Below are positions 23,431 to 33,363 of a stretch of 64,000 nucleotides of DNA, piece by piece. How positions within the stretch are numbered: position 1 is the first letter of the stretch; each line of letters starts with the position of its first letter. Where the stretch lies: positions 1,364,001 to 1,428,000 of the forward strand of contig NZ_FXWK01000001.1 in NCBI RefSeq assembly GCF_900177655.1, in the 5' to 3' direction. Origin of the DNA: Devosia lucknowensis (GTDB taxonomy: Bacteria; Pseudomonadota; Alphaproteobacteria; Rhizobiales; Devosiaceae). The notes below the pieces were generated by a model that saw only the letters and a program-made list of their open reading frames with translations, searched no databases and was not told where the DNA came from. A program made the translations under genes and the position numbers.

Positions 23431-24168
23431 CTATCCGCCCGGCGCGATCGGCGTATGTCCCAGGGCCAGGAGATCGGGCAGGAAGAACTCGGTCCAGTCG
23501 TTGACGATGTGCGCGCCCGCCGACACCCAGAGGTTGCGCGTCAGCAGGAAAGCCGCGGTCAGCACGAGCCGGGCAGAACCGATGCCGCCGAAGCACTGAA
23601 TCAAATTCCAGTTGTAGGTGGGCAGATGTACTGCGGCGAACCAGGCCGTGGAGACCAGCACCGCAATGACGAGCCCGCTGCCGCGCGACATGCCGAAGCG
23701 ACTGACGCAAAGCCAGAGCACGGCCAGCAGCGGCAGTATGGTCATCAGTTCCTCGCCAATCAGCTGGATGGCCGTGCGAACAAGGAAGCCGCCGAGGTCG
23801 ATGCCGCCGCCGATACCGGCCGCGACGCCGCTCGTCGGGTTGGCGCTCATCGGGACGACCTGCATCAGGAAGAAGCCCACCACGAAGGACACAACCATGG
23901 TGAGAAGCCCGAAGCCTATGGCTTGTGCGATCTGCTTCACACCCACCCTGCGGAACAGCGCCGTCTGTCGGCCGCTTGTGACCCGGGCGAGCACCAAGAG
24001 CGGCAGGCCGGTATAGATCACCGCCGGCACGATATTCAGCGGCAAGTTCGGAAACGGCAGCGTGATCAGCAAAAGAAAGGCGATCACGACCGATGACAGG
24101 ATGGCGAACCAGCCGGACGGTTTGATCGCCACCGGCTGCCCATTGTAGTACGGAAAGTCAGGTCCCAT
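23431..24168 (-). CDS. CPBP-family intramembrane metalloprotease (Abi/Rce1-like)
   Basis: A 245-residue multi-pass membrane protein, about seven segments (LSSVVIAFLLLITLPF, IVPAVIYTGLPLLVLA, IGFGLLTMVVSFVVGFFLM, ILPLLAVLWLCVS, SGLVIAVLVSTAWFAAVHL and others). The three CPBP motifs are visible: IGEELMTILPL (Glu pair), AAVHLPTYNWN (His), and SAGAHIVNDWTEFF (His/Asn). The ATG at 24168 is chosen; a GTG five codons earlier is possible. Members cleave or chaperone membrane substrates; the substrate here is unknown. Confidence 0.85.
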   Translation of the reverse strand: MGPDFPYYNGQPVAIKPSGWFAILSSVVIAFLLLITLPFPNLPLNIVPAVIYTGLPLLVLARVTSGRQTALFRRVGVKQIAQAIGFGLLTMVVSFVVGFFLMQVVPMSANPTSGVAAGIGGGIDLGGFLVRTAIQLIGEELMTILPLLAVLWLCVSRFGMSRGSGLVIAVLVSTAWFAAVHLPTYNWNLIQCFGGIGSARLVLTAAFLLTRNLWVSAGAHIVNDWTEFFLPDLLALGHTPIAPGG

Positions 24169-24316
24169 GCGGATCACATCCACGCTACAGGTCGGTCACC
24201 AAGCGTTAGTGCGACGCGCGGCTCCAGTCCAGTTCGGTGTGCAAGCGGAAAAAGCGCTGGCAACAGACCGGACTTCCGATGGATAATGGGCGAAACTTAT
24301 CCTCGAGATTCCAACC

Positions 24317-25585
24317 ATGCGCGCATATTCGGACACTGTCGCACCAGTGCGCAACTGGGCCGGCAACATCACTTTCTCGGCCGCCACGATTGCCTACCCC
24401 GAAACCATCGAGCAATTACAGGCCATCGTGCAGGCCGCGCAAAAGGTCCGGGTACTGGGCTTTGGTCACTCGTTCAACCGTATCGCCGACACGCCTGACA
24501 CCCTTGTGTCCCTGCGCAACTTGCAGCGCCGCATCGAGATCGACAGCGATGCCCGAACGGTCACCATCGACGGCGGCGCCAGCTATGCCGACATCGCCCC
24601 TGCCCTGCATGCGGCCGGTTTTGCGCTCGCCAACGTCGCCTCGCTCCCCAATATCACCATTGCCGGCGCGGTGGTAACGGCGACCCACGGCTCGGGCGAC
24701 AGCAACCGCAACCTCGCAGCCGCCGTTCGTGGCCTTCGGCTGGTCACCGCCAGCGGAGACATCGTAAGCCTCAGCCGCGGCGATGCGGATTTCGCAGGCG
24801 CCGTCGTCAGCCTCGGGGCACTGGGCGTGATCGCCGAAATGACCCTCGACCTCGTGCCGACCTTCGACATCCGCCAGACCGTCTATCTCAACCTGCCGGT
24901 CGCGACGGTGATCGACAATATCCATACCCTCACCGCCCGGGCCTACAGCGTCAGCCATTTTACCCGCTGGCAGGGCGACAGCGTCGACCAGGTCTGGGTC
25001 AAGGCGCTCGCCGAGGATGGCGAACCGGCTGCCGATATCCTGGGGGCACTCCCGGCGACGGCAGCATCTCATCCCATTCCGGGCATGGATGGCAGCACCT
25101 GCACGGGACAATTCGGCGTCGCCGGCCCGTGGCACGAGCGGCTGTTCCACTTTTCCATCGGCAATGCCGCTTCGGCAGGCGCCGAGCTGCAGTCCGAGCT
25201 CTTCGTGGCACGCGCCGACGCCCCTGCGGCCATCGCGGCCTTGCACGCCGTGCAGGACCAGTTCTCACCCGCGCTTTTCGTTTCGGAGATTCGCTCGGTC
25301 GCCGCCGACGACCTGTGGCTGAGCTCGGCCTGCAGGCAGGACACGATCGGCTTCCATTTCACCTGGAAGCCCGATTGGGACACCACGATCGCTGCGGTCG
25401 GTGTTGCGGAACGTGCCCTCGCGCCCTTCGCGCCACGCCCGCATTGGGCCAAGCTCTTCACTCTGGCGCCTGATGTCGTGCGCTCACGTTATCCCAGGAT
25501 GCCCGAATTCAAGGCGCTGGCAGACCGGATGGACCCAGAGGGCAAATTCCGCAACGACTTCGTTACAGACCTGCTGTTCGCCTGA
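24317..25585 (+). CDS. FAD-linked alditol/xylitol oxidase-like enzyme
   Basis: A 422-residue flavoprotein of the vanillyl-alcohol-oxidase superfamily. The FAD-binding domain opens NWAGNITFSAATIAYPETIEQLQAIVQ and contains VLGFGHSFNRIADTPDTLVSL, whose His is the usual covalent FAD attachment site. It continues IDGGASYADIAPALHAAGFALANVASLPNITIAGAVVTATHGSGDSNRNLAAAVRGL. The C-terminal ALO domain has HFTWKPDW, HWAKLFTL and RFRNDF-like ends (PEGKFRNDFV). The pattern is closest to alditol oxidases that turn polyols such as xylitol into sugars with release of hydrogen peroxide. The exact substrate is not set by the sequence. Xylose transport genes lie 5 kb away. Confidence 0.88.
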   Translation: MRAYSDTVAPVRNWAGNITFSAATIAYPETIEQLQAIVQAAQKVRVLGFGHSFNRIADTPDTLVSLRNLQRRIEIDSDARTVTIDGGASYADIAPALHAAGFALANVASLPNITIAGAVVTATHGSGDSNRNLAAAVRGLRLVTASGDIVSLSRGDADFAGAVVSLGALGVIAEMTLDLVPTFDIRQTVYLNLPVATVIDNIHTLTARAYSVSHFTRWQGDSVDQVWVKALAEDGEPAADILGALPATAASHPIPGMDGSTCTGQFGVAGPWHERLFHFSIGNAASAGAELQSELFVARADAPAAIAALHAVQDQFSPALFVSEIRSVAADDLWLSSACRQDTIGFHFTWKPDWDTTIAAVGVAERALAPFAPRPHWAKLFTLAPDVVRSRYPRMPEFKALADRMDPEGKFRNDFVTDLLFA

Positions 25586-26458
25586 TCACTGCGTGGTGGG
25601 CGAGGCGTCGACCGGTGCATCGGCAGTGATGACGCTGCGTCCGAACACGCCCGACGTCCTGGGCACGAGCCGCACCACCGAATAGCCGCGCGCCTCCAGA
25701 TCGGCCAGGAAGCCGGGCAGCATGTCGACGGTGCGCTGGTGAATGTCGTGGAACAGGATGATGCCGCTGCCGCGCGCATCGAGCCGCTCCAGCGTCCGCG
25801 TGGTGACGACTTCAGCGGTGTCCTTGAAATAATCCTTGCTGTCGATATCGACGTCGAGAACGACCATGTCCCCCTGCAGCAGCGTCGTGCGCAGATAGCC
25901 CGTCTGCGAAAGATAGGGAAACCTAAAGAATGGCGACAAGCGCTCCGGACCAAGGGCCGCCGCTACGGCCGCCTCGCCGCGCGCGATCTCGTCGATCGCG
26001 GCCTGCCGGTCGAGCTGTGTCAGGTCGGTATGGTCATAGGTGTGACTGCCCACCGTATGGCCGCGCCGGGCGACTTCTTGTGCCAGCGCCGGATTGGCCT
26101 TGGCGGCTGAGCCAAGCATCAGGAACGTGGCCTTGACGCCATAACGATCGAGCGCATCGAGGATGCGAGGCGTCTTGCCCGCGCGCGGTCCATCGTCGAA
26201 TGTCAGGACGACTTCACCGGGCCGGAGAATGATATCGGCTGTGGTCGCCACTTCGAGCGTACGACCAGCGAGTTGGCTGGACGAAAAGATGCGGTTCGGC
26301 ATGGGTTGCGAATACCGGGCTGACGCCGTCTGAACGACACTGGCGGTGGTGGTCATGTCGGCCGCTGCCGCGACGTCGGTGTGGCGAATGGGCTTGGCGC
26401 ATCCGGCAAAGCCAATTCCCAGGAGCCCAACGGCAAGAACCATACGCAACAAACGCAA
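25586..26458 (-). CDS. Lipoprotein polysaccharide deacetylase (NodB domain)
   Basis: A 290-residue protein with a lipoprotein signal (VLAVGLLGIGFAGC, Cys about residue 20), so probably membrane-anchored in the periplasm. The NodB domain starts VVLTFDDGPRAGKTPRILDALDRYGVKATFLMLG (catalytic DD), then GHTVGSHTYDHTDL (metal HxxxH), FFRFPYLSQTG, LDVDIDSKDY, and GIILFHDIHQRTVDMLPGFL. It would deacetylate N-acetylated glycans such as peptidoglycan or exopolysaccharide. Its stop adjoins the convergent oxidase stop. An AT-rich 80-bp gap separates it from the UPF0178 gene upstream. Confidence 0.9.
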   Translation of the reverse strand: MRLLRMVLAVGLLGIGFAGCAKPIRHTDVAAAADMTTTASVVQTASARYSQPMPNRIFSSSQLAGRTLEVATTADIILRPGEVVLTFDDGPRAGKTPRILDALDRYGVKATFLMLGSAAKANPALAQEVARRGHTVGSHTYDHTDLTQLDRQAAIDEIARGEAAVAAALGPERLSPFFRFPYLSQTGYLRTTLLQGDMVVLDVDIDSKDYFKDTAEVVTTRTLERLDARGSGIILFHDIHQRTVDMLPGFLADLEARGYSVVRLVPRTSGVFGRSVITADAPVDASPTTQ

Positions 26459-26537
26459 GTGAGCACCTTCAACGCCAAATCAACAGCGCTCACAATTTGC
26501 GATTATGGTTAATAATCCCCTCGCGAAAACTTAAGGA

Positions 26538-27008
26538 CTACTTACCGGCGCCAGTTTTGGCGCGGCGTCCCAAGGTGTCGAGAGCACTCAAAAATGCCGA
26601 TCGATCCGCCGGCCTGAAACCGGGATTGTAGCCCTGGATTTCTCCGGTCTCGCGCAGATGCTGCTTGAGGTCGCGCATGGCCAGCGCCATGCCGATGGAT
26701 GCCGTGGTGAAGGGCTTGCCGGTAAAGCCCAGCACGTGACAGCCCTTGTCGATGGCGCGGCTCGCCAGCGGAATATCGGCGGTGAGGACGATGTCGTTGG
26801 GTTGGGCCTGCTCGACGATCCAGTCATCGGCTGCGTCCGCTCCCGATGGCACGACCACGACACGGACCATGGGATCGCGCGACGGACGGACACCCCCATT
26901 GCTGACAAAGGTAATGACCAGACCCAGACGCTCCGCCACCCGCCTGGCCTCGTCCTTGACCGGGCAGGCATCCGCGTCGACGAAGATGGCAGGGTCAGGC
27001 ATGTCCAT
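26538..27008 (-). CDS. UPF0178 (YaiI/YqxD) family protein
   Basis: A 156-residue PIN-like protein of the DUF188/YaiI family: PAIFVDADACPVKDEARRVAERLGLVITFVSNGG, VVVPSGADAADDWIVEQAQPNDIVLTADIPLASRAIDKGCHVLGFTGKPFT, and a conserved end TGEIQGYNPGFRPADRSAFLSALD. The acidic residues (VDADAC, D-W, LTADIPLA) suggest a PIN nuclease fold, but no activity is established that I know of. The chosen start is MDMPDPAIF; upstream in-frame sequence is the G/C inverted-repeat element. Confidence 0.88.
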   Translation of the reverse strand: MDMPDPAIFVDADACPVKDEARRVAERLGLVITFVSNGGVRPSRDPMVRVVVVPSGADAADDWIVEQAQPNDIVLTADIPLASRAIDKGCHVLGFTGKPFTTASIGMALAMRDLKQHLRETGEIQGYNPGFRPADRSAFLSALDTLGRRAKTGAGK

Positions 27009-27026
27009 TTTAGCTACCACAAAAAA

Positions 27027-27143
27027 CCCCCACCCGGCCTCCCCCTGAAGAAGGGGGAGGAGCGGCGCCGACGGGAGACAAGACACCGAAGCCAACTCGA
27101 TAGATCCCCTCCCCCTTCTTCAGGGGGAGGCTGGGTGGGGGTG
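27027..27143. repeat. Intergenic inverted repeat with C/G-rich arms
   Basis: Arms CCCCACCCGGCCTCCCCC-TGAAGAAGGGGGAGG and its inverted counterpart (CCTCCCCCTTCTTCAGGGGGAGGCTGGGTGGGG) flank a 46-bp centre, between the UPF0178 and formaldehyde-dehydrogenase genes. Each arm also forms its own hairpin (CCTCCCCCT...AGGGGGAGG). This is the layout of dispersed palindromic intergenic elements in Hyphomicrobiales. It may also end transcription. Confidence 0.8.
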
Positions 27144-27145
27144 GC

Positions 27146-28273
27146 TCAGTAGACAACCACCGAGCGGATGCTTTCGCCCGAATGCATCATGTCGAAACCC
27201 TTGTTGATGTCTTCGAGGCGCAGCGTATGGGTGATCATGGGATCGATCTCGATCTTGCCGTCGAGGTACCAGTCGACGATCTTGGGCACATCGGTACGGC
27301 CCTTGGCCCCACCAAATGCCGTGCCCATCCAGGTACGTCCGGTCACCAGCTGGAACGGCCGGGTCGCGATCTCCTGCCCTGCCCCGGCCACGCCGATCAC
27401 CACCGACTTGCCCCAGCCGCGATGGGCGCATTCGAGCGCCTGACGCATAACCTTGGTGTTACCGGTGCAATCGAACGTATAGTCCGCCCCGCCGATCAGG
27501 TCGCCACGGCGTTTCGTGAGATTGACGATATGGGGCACGACGTCTTCGCCGATCTCGGTCGGGTTGACGAAGTGGGTCATGCCGAAACGCTCGCCCCACT
27601 CCTTCTTGCCATTGTTGATGTCGACGCCGATGATCATATCGGCACCGGCGAGGCGCAGGCCCTGAATGACGTTGAGGCCGATGCCACCGAGCCCGAAGAC
27701 CACCGCCGTCGCGCCGATTTCCACCTTGGCCGTGTTGATCACCGCGCCGATGCCCGTCGTCACGCCGCACCCGACATAGCAAACCTTGTCGAAGGCAGCA
27801 GCCGGATCGATCTTGGCGACGGCAATCTCCGGCATGACGGTGTAGTTCGAGAAGGTCGAGCAGCCCATATAGTGATGGATCGGCTTGCCCTCGAAGGAAA
27901 AGCGGGAGGTTCCATCCGGCATGAGGCCCTGCCCCTGCGTGGCACGGATGGCGGTGCACAGATTGGTCTTGCCCGAGCGACAGGAATAGCACTCGCGGCA
28001 TTCCGGAGTGTAGAGCGGAATGACGTGGTCACCCTTCTTGACGGAAGTGACGCCCGCACCGACGTCGACCACAACGCCCGCGCCTTCATGACCGAGAATA
28101 GCCGGAAACAGGCCCTCGGGGTCGGCGCCCGAAAGCGTGAAATCGTCGGTATGGCAAAGGCCCGTGGCCTTGATCTCGATGAGGACTTCTCCGGCCTTGG
28201 GTCCTTCCAGGTCAACCTCGACGATCTCGAGCGGTTTTCCGGCGGCGAAGGCGACGGCGGCACGGGTCTTCAT
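27146..28273 (-). CDS. frmA: S-(hydroxymethyl)glutathione dehydrogenase / class III alcohol dehydrogenase
   Basis: A 375-residue zinc alcohol dehydrogenase that oxidises the formaldehyde-glutathione adduct to S-formylglutathione with NAD. The catalytic zinc site is [12 protein letters not shown] with GHEGAGVV and the later Cys in [12 protein letters not shown]. The structural zinc loop has four cysteines ([17 protein letters not shown]). The NAD site is [39 protein letters not shown] is typical for class III enzymes. The start MKTRAAVAF has AAGGAAG upstream. No repressor (frmR) or esterase (frmB) is adjacent. Confidence 0.93.
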   Translation of the reverse strand: MKTRAAVAFAAGKPLEIVEVDLEGPKAGEVLIEIKATGLCHTDDFTLSGADPEGLFPAILGHEGAGVVVDVGAGVTSVKKGDHVIPLYTPECRECYSCRSGKTNLCTAIRATQGQGLMPDGTSRFSFEGKPIHHYMGCSTFSNYTVMPEIAVAKIDPAAAFDKVCYVGCGVTTGIGAVINTAKVEIGATAVVFGLGGIGLNVIQGLRLAGADMIIGVDINNGKKEWGERFGMTHFVNPTEIGEDVVPHIVNLTKRRGDLIGGADYTFDCTGNTKVMRQALECAHRGWGKSVVIGVAGAGQEIATRPFQLVTGRTWMGTAFGGAKGRTDVPKIVDWYLDGKIEIDPMITHTLRLEDINKGFDMMHSGESIRSVVVY

Positions 28274-28335
28274 CAGGCACTTCCTTATGCTAGTTCGGCG
28301 CGAACATCGCATGCGGCCCCAGTGCGTCGCAACCT

Positions 28336-29019
28336 CTAGCCGCCGCCTCCCCCGCCCAAACTCATCATCACGTTGACCGCCGAAGCCAGGATGATCGTGT
28401 TGTAGAGGTGGGAGAAGACGAGGTGTACCCCGACCTGTCTGCGCATGGCGTTGGAGGTGACCTTGGTGTCAGACGTCGCGACCGACGTACCGACCGTGTA
28501 CGAGAAATACATGAACGCCGTGCCATCGGGACGGTCGGAACCGGGGAAGTCGAGGCCTCCTTCGAGATCAGAGTTGCCTTTCCCGCCCGTGCCAGAAGCC
28601 TGGTAGTATTCATAGGCATAATGGAGCGCGCCCATCGCCTGCACGGTGAACCACCCCAGGAGAACGGAGGCGAGGCTGATCGCCACTTCGACCGGGTCGG
28701 GCCGCTCCCCGCTGTTGAGCGCCAGAAACAGGGAAATCAGCGACGCAACGACCACGATCACCACGATCAGGAAAATGCCGACGGCCGGTGTGTCTTCCTC
28801 CCGCGCATGATCCTGCAGGTAGTCGGCCGTGAGGTAAGGCAGCTTGATGAAGGTCAGTACCAGAAACGTCAGGAACAGCACGTTCGAGGAGAGACCGACC
28901 GTGTAGGCGGGCAGCCAGAACACGGTTGCCAGCAGCGTCAGCGCGCCGAGCACCATGCTGACCTTGAACTGCGCATGCCGCGGCATGATCTTGTCCACGG
29001 CCAATCGCTTGCTCGACAT
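28336..29019 (-). CDS. DUF1345 membrane protein (first of a tandem pair)
   Basis: A 227-residue multi-pass protein of the DUF1345 family. Segments include [69 protein letters not shown] and [28 protein letters not shown]. The family hallmark follows: [60 protein letters not shown]. It ends in a Gly-rich tail. A paralogue lies immediately upstream on the same strand. Function unknown; the family is widespread in proteobacterial inner membranes. Confidence 0.85.
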   Translation of the reverse strand: MSSKRLAVDKIMPRHAQFKVSMVLGALTLLATVFWLPAYTVGLSSNVLFLTFLVLTFIKLPYLTADYLQDHAREEDTPAVGIFLIVVIVVVASLISLFLALNSGERPDPVEVAISLASVLLGWFTVQAMGALHYAYEYYQASGTGGKGNSDLEGGLDFPGSDRPDGTAFMYFSYTVGTSVATSDTKVTSNAMRRQVGVHLVFSHLYNTIILASAVNVMMSLGGGGGG

Positions 29020-29094
29020 GTCCTCACCACGCGTTCGTCCAGAGGTCAGGTCAACGCCAGCCAAGGCAGTTGGCTCCGCCCACAACACCGATGT

Positions 29095-29781
29095 TCAGCT
29101 GCCGACGGCAACCGCGACGTTGACCGTGGCGGCGAGGATCAGCGTATTGAAGAAATAGGCGAAGGTGGAATGGATCAGCACCAGACGCCGCATCTTGCGG
29201 CTGTGCACCTGCACGTCCGAGACTGCGAAAGCGACGCCGATCACGTAGGAAAAATAGAGGAATTCGACCGCGTCGGGTTCATGGTCGTCGGGAAAGGCCA
29301 ATCCGCCGGACGGCTTGCTGCCGTGGCCCGAAATCCTGGGGGTCGGCTCGTAATACTCATAGGCATAGTGCAGCGCCGCCATGGTGTGGATGGTGAACCA
29401 CCCGAGCAGCACCGAAACGATGCTGAGGCTCAATTCCAGCGCCACCGTGCCGCCCTGGCGGTTGAGCGCCATGAACAAGGTGGCACAGCACACGGCGACC
29501 GTTGCCAGAACCACCCCGAAGATCACCGCGACGGGGATGTCGGCTTCGGCGGCGCGCGACCTGAGGAAAGGTCCCGTCAGCACCGGCATCACCAGGGCCA
29601 CCAGCGCCAGATACACCGCAAAGAGCGTGATGGCGCCGATGACCACGGCGAGGTCGGGCACGAAGAGATAAGCGCAGCCGCCCGACAGCAGGCCGAGAAT
29701 GGCCGCAACCAGGAACATGCCATGCCGTCGGCGTCCGCCCGAAAGCAGCACCCGGCCCAGCCAGTCGCGTTTCGTGGCCAT
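29095..29781 (-). CDS. DUF1345 membrane protein (second of a tandem pair)
   Basis: A 228-residue paralogue of the downstream gene, with the same layout: [95 protein letters not shown], then FPDDHEPDAVEFLYFSYVIGVAFAVSDVQVHSRKMRRLVLIHSTFAYFFNTLILAATVN. GGGGGAC precedes the ATG. The pair probably arose by duplication, or forms a heteromer. The 75-base gap and shared strand suggest co-transcription. Confidence 0.85.
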   Translation of the reverse strand: MATKRDWLGRVLLSGGRRRHGMFLVAAILGLLSGGCAYLFVPDLAVVIGAITLFAVYLALVALVMPVLTGPFLRSRAAEADIPVAVIFGVVLATVAVCCATLFMALNRQGGTVALELSLSIVSVLLGWFTIHTMAALHYAYEYYEPTPRISGHGSKPSGGLAFPDDHEPDAVEFLYFSYVIGVAFAVSDVQVHSRKMRRLVLIHSTFAYFFNTLILAATVNVAVAVGS

Positions 29782-29877
29782 GTCCCCCTCGACGAACCAG
29801 CCCAACCCTCAAGTCAGGTTAGAGCGCTTCGGGCACGGGTGGCAACGGCCTTGCGCCACCCGCGCGACGCCTGCAGA

Positions 29878-30660
29878 TCAGCCGGCGATCGCGCCCGGAC
29901 CGGCCTGTGCGCCCGGGGGAACCTTGCCCATGATGATCATGCCCAGGACTTCGTCCTTGGTGACATCCGAGGTCCTGGCCTCTCCCACGACCTGGCCGTT
30001 CTTCATCACCACGACGCGGTCGGCGAGATCGAACACATCGTGGATATCGTGGCTGATAAGGAAGATGCCGATACCATCGGCCTTGAGCTGCTTGATCAGT
30101 TCGCCCACCTGCGCGGTTTCCTGCGGGCCGAGCGCGGCCGTGGGCTCGTCCATGATGAGTATGCGGGCGTTGAACAGGATGGCGCGGGCGATGGCCACCG
30201 ATTGCCGCTGGCCGCCCGACAGCGCCTTGACCGGCTCCTTGAAGCGCCGGAAATTGGGATTGAGACGCCCCATGACTTCGCGCGCCTTGGATTCCATGGC
30301 CGCGTCGTCGAGCGTGCCCAGCGACGTGACCATTTCCCGGCCGAGGAACAGGTTGGCGGCCGCGTCGACATTATCGGCGACGGCGAGCTGCTGGTAGATC
30401 GTCTCGATGCCATAGGCCTTGGCATCGCGGGGGTTGTTGATCGTGGCGTCCTCGCCATTGATGCGGATGTCGCCCGCATCGCGCTTGTAGGCGCCCGAGA
30501 GGATCTTGATCAGCGTCGATTTGCCCGCGCCATTGTGCCCGAGCAGGCCCACCACTTCCCCGCGATGCAGGGCGATCGAGGCGTGGTCGACGGCGCGGAT
30601 GCCGCCGAACGAGATGGAAATGTCGGTCATTTCGACCAGGGGCGTGCCGGTGTCCAGCAT
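29878..30660 (-). CDS. xylG: Sugar ABC transporter ATPase, xylose-type (single ABC domain)
   Basis: A 260-residue ABC ATPase: Walker [21 protein letters not shown]-loop [12 protein letters not shown], signature [15 protein letters not shown], Walker [13 protein letters not shown], switch His LISHDIHDV. It powers import through the XylH-like permease encoded 10 bases upstream. In contrast to the roughly 510-residue two-domain XylG of enterobacteria, this is one ABC domain, as in the FrcA fructose ATPase of rhizobia. A homodimer would supply both sites. AGGAG precedes the ATG. Confidence 0.9.
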   Translation of the reverse strand: MLDTGTPLVEMTDISISFGGIRAVDHASIALHRGEVVGLLGHNGAGKSTLIKILSGAYKRDAGDIRINGEDATINNPRDAKAYGIETIYQQLAVADNVDAAANLFLGREMVTSLGTLDDAAMESKAREVMGRLNPNFRRFKEPVKALSGGQRQSVAIARAILFNARILIMDEPTAALGPQETAQVGELIKQLKADGIGIFLISHDIHDVFDLADRVVVMKNGQVVGEARTSDVTKDEVLGMIIMGKVPPGAQAGPGAIAG

Positions 30661-30670
30661 TGCGCAACTC

Positions 30671-31990
30671 CTAATGCTTGTTCCGGCGGTAGAGCGTGTC
30701 GAGCCACACCGCGAAAACCAGGACGATACCAACCACGATGGATTGAAGCGGACTGTCGATGCCCATGAGCACCATGCCCGACTGCAGCGACTGCATGACC
30801 AGCGCGCCCAGCAACGCCCCGGCGATCGTGCCCACGCCACCGGCCAGCGAGGTTCCGCCAATCACGGCCGCCGCGATGACATAGAGCTCGTCGAGCGTGC
30901 CCAGAGCGTTGGTCGCCGCATTGAGACGGGCTGTCGAGATGGCCGCGGCGATGGCACAGAGCGCGCCCATCAGCATGAAGATCTTGACCGTGACCCAGCG
31001 CGTGTTAATGCCGGCCAGTTCCGCTGCCTCGGGGTTTCCGCCCATGGCGTAGACGTAGCGGCCGAAGCGCGTGCGGGTAGCGAGGAACGTCATGACCACG
31101 CCCACGCCGACGGCAATCAGCACCGGAATGGCGATGCCGTGCGAAATGAACAGTCCGCCTTCGGGCACGGCGATGCCGTTGGCGTTGGCATAATTCTCGG
31201 CGATCCGAACCGGCCAGGGATAGGCATTGGCCACCGCCACTGCACCCAGCGTTGCGCCGCAGCCAATGACCGCGAGCGACACCTCGGCCCAGACCGGACG
31301 CTGCGGAAAGTTGAAACGCTGGCGCTGACGGCGCCCGAAATAGAGCCCGATGACGATCGCCGCGCAGGCGATGGCAGCCACGACCCAGCTCCAGAGACTG
31401 CCGATCGAACCGGCCGGTCCGCCGCCCATCAGCTGGAAGGTCGAATCCATCGGCGCGACGGTCCGTCCTGCGGTGACCCACCAGGCCGCGCCGCGCCAGA
31501 CGAGGTAGCCGCCCAGGGTAACGATGAATGCCGGCACCTTGAGATAGGCGATGATCGAGCCCTGCAGCGCTCCGATGCCGACGCCGACCACCAGCCCGGA
31601 TGCCAGCGACAGCACCCAGATCAGCGGATGGCCGAGCCCGAGACCCAGCTGCACCGGCAGGATCTGCGTCTGCATGACGCCCATGACCATGCCGACGACA
31701 CCCAGGATCGAGCCGACCGAGAGGTCGATATTGCGCGTGACGATGACCAGCACCATGCCGGTGACCATCACGGCGACCGACGCCGTCTGCACCGACAGGT
31801 TCCAGAGATTGCGGGGGGTAAGGAACAGCCCGCCCGAGAAGAAGTTGAAGCCGACCCAGATGATGGCGAGCGCACCGATCATGCCCAGGAGGCGGGTATC
31901 GATCTCCGTTGCCATCAGGAAGCGCTGGAGTGGATTTTGCACCATCTCGCTCGGATGCGTGGTGCTGGTCATGGCGCGCGGTTCGGCCAT
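30671..31990 (-). CDS. xylH: Sugar ABC transporter permease, xylose-type
   Basis: A 439-residue BPD_transp_2 permease with about twelve hydrophobic segments ([159 protein letters not shown]). The RNIDLSVGS and [19 protein letters not shown] motifs are typical of XylH. Two extra segments in the middle match the long XylH type. Lies between the binding protein and the ATPase of the same importer. Confidence 0.9.
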   Translation of the reverse strand: MAEPRAMTSTTHPSEMVQNPLQRFLMATEIDTRLLGMIGALAIIWVGFNFFSGGLFLTPRNLWNLSVQTASVAVMVTGMVLVIVTRNIDLSVGSILGVVGMVMGVMQTQILPVQLGLGLGHPLIWVLSLASGLVVGVGIGALQGSIIAYLKVPAFIVTLGGYLVWRGAAWWVTAGRTVAPMDSTFQLMGGGPAGSIGSLWSWVVAAIACAAIVIGLYFGRRQRQRFNFPQRPVWAEVSLAVIGCGATLGAVAVANAYPWPVRIAENYANANGIAVPEGGLFISHGIAIPVLIAVGVGVVMTFLATRTRFGRYVYAMGGNPEAAELAGINTRWVTVKIFMLMGALCAIAAAISTARLNAATNALGTLDELYVIAAAVIGGTSLAGGVGTIAGALLGALVMQSLQSGMVLMGIDSPLQSIVVGIVLVFAVWLDTLYRRNKH

Positions 31991-32101
31991 TGAAGTCCCC
32001 CTAGGAAGCGGCGCTCCGGCTCACCGGGGCGCAATCCGGTTACGGCAGTGCCGCAGCGCGAACGCCGCGGCACCGTCTCACCAGTCTACGTCAAGCCAGG
32101 C

Positions 32102-33136
32102 TTAGTCGCACGCAGCAACCGAACCGGCGGCAACGCCCTGGCACACCACATCCTTGGTGACCCAGCCGGCGTCGATAACGACGTCGAGGTTGTCCTTGGT
32201 GATGGCGACAGGAGCGATGAAGAACGCGTTCATCGCAACGCCCTTCGGTCCGCCCGAGAACGGCACCACACCGGTCACGGCATCAAGCGCGGTCCCACCG
32301 GCCAGCTCGAGGGCCACCTCGGCGGCCTTCTTGCCCAGCTCGCGAGCATCCTTCCATACCGAAACGGTCTGGGTGCCCAGAGCGATGCGGTTGAGCGCGG
32401 CGTGGTCGCCGTCCTGGCCGGAAACCGGCACGGAACCGGCCAGACCCTGCGCGGTCAGCGCTGCGATGGCACCACCGGCGGTGCCGTCGTTGGAGGCGAC
32501 GACGGCGTCGACTTCATTATTGTTGGCCGTCAGGAACTGTTCCATGTTGGCCTGTGCGACTTCCGGGTTCCAGTTGTCGGTATAGGCTTCGCCGACATTC
32601 TTGATGGCACCCGAGTCGATGCCGGCCTGCAGCACTTCCATCTGCCCTTCGAACAGGAAGTCGGCATTGGGATCGGCCGAATTGCCCTTGATGAAGACAT
32701 AGTTGCCTTCGGGCTGGACGGCGGCAACGCCGGCAGCCTGCAGGCGACCAACTTCCTTGTTGTCGAACGTCAGGTAGAAGGCATCGGGATTTTCGATCAG
32801 GCGGTCATAGCCAACCACCGGAATGCCTTCGGCCACGGCGGCGGCAACGGCCGGGCCGACAGCTTCGCTGTCCTGGGCCAGAACGATGATGGCATTCGCA
32901 CCCTGGCTGATCAGGCTTTCGATATCGGTCAGCTGCTTGGACGCGGACGACTGCGCGTCGGCGGAAATATACTGCGCGCCGGCAGCGTCCAGCACGGCCT
33001 TGATGGCGGCCTCGTCGGTCTTCCAGCGCTCTTCCTGGAAGTTGTTCCAGCTCACGCCCACGACAATCTGATCCTGCGCGATGGCCGAACCGAAAAGTGC
33101 GGTCGACGCGAGCAGGATCGCTGCGAACTTGTTCAT
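32102..33136 (-). CDS. xylF: D-xylose-binding periplasmic protein
   Basis: A 344-residue substrate-binding protein with signal peptide [20 protein letters not shown]. The mature part has the type-1 periplasmic fold with XylF hallmarks: [146 protein letters not shown]. The YDRLI.N.....FDN..VG..QA block is characteristic of xylose-binding proteins. GGGAGG precedes the ATG at 33136. First gene of the xylFHG operon. Confidence 0.92.
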   Translation of the reverse strand: MNKFAAILLASTALFGSAIAQDQIVVGVSWNNFQEERWKTDEAAIKAVLDAAGAQYISADAQSSASKQLTDIESLISQGANAIIVLAQDSEAVGPAVAAAVAEGIPVVGYDRLIENPDAFYLTFDNKEVGRLQAAGVAAVQPEGNYVFIKGNSADPNADFLFEGQMEVLQAGIDSGAIKNVGEAYTDNWNPEVAQANMEQFLTANNNEVDAVVASNDGTAGGAIAALTAQGLAGSVPVSGQDGDHAALNRIALGTQTVSVWKDARELGKKAAEVALELAGGTALDAVTGVVPFSGGPKGVAMNAFFIAPVAITKDNLDVVIDAGWVTKDVVCQGVAAGSVAACD

Positions 33137-33216
33137 ATCTGTCCTCCCATGGGCAGCGTGGCTGCCCGCAATGCAAGTTGGCGGCATAACCCCAACCAGG
33201 CGCCGCCTCCCTGCGC

Positions 33217-33242
33217 CTTGAGCATTATTTTTACTGCTCGAA
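33217..33242. promoter_or_regulatory. Candidate ROK-repressor operator between xylF and its regulator
   Basis: CTTGAGCA (33217-33224) and TGCTCGAA (33235-33242) form an inverted repeat (seven of eight pairs) around a ten-base A/T-rich centre, in the 227-bp divergent gap. ROK sugar repressors bind such AT-centred palindromes. Assignment to the adjacent regulator is inference. Confidence 0.5.
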
Positions 33243-33363
33243 AAAAGAACTCGCATGTGTCATCGCGCCATGTCAACGTCAATTTCGACCCTCGAAGATA
33301 ATCACGGGTTGAAGTATGGCCACTGGAATGGTGATTTGAACGCCGGGTTTGGGAGGTGCGCGC

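Noticed and set aside
28408..30768. A 786-residue open frame on the plus strand across the DUF1345 and XylG genes
   Set aside because: It is antisense to well-supported genes, rich in Arg/His/Asp typical of shadow frames in high-GC DNA, and has no ribosome site or family resemblance.
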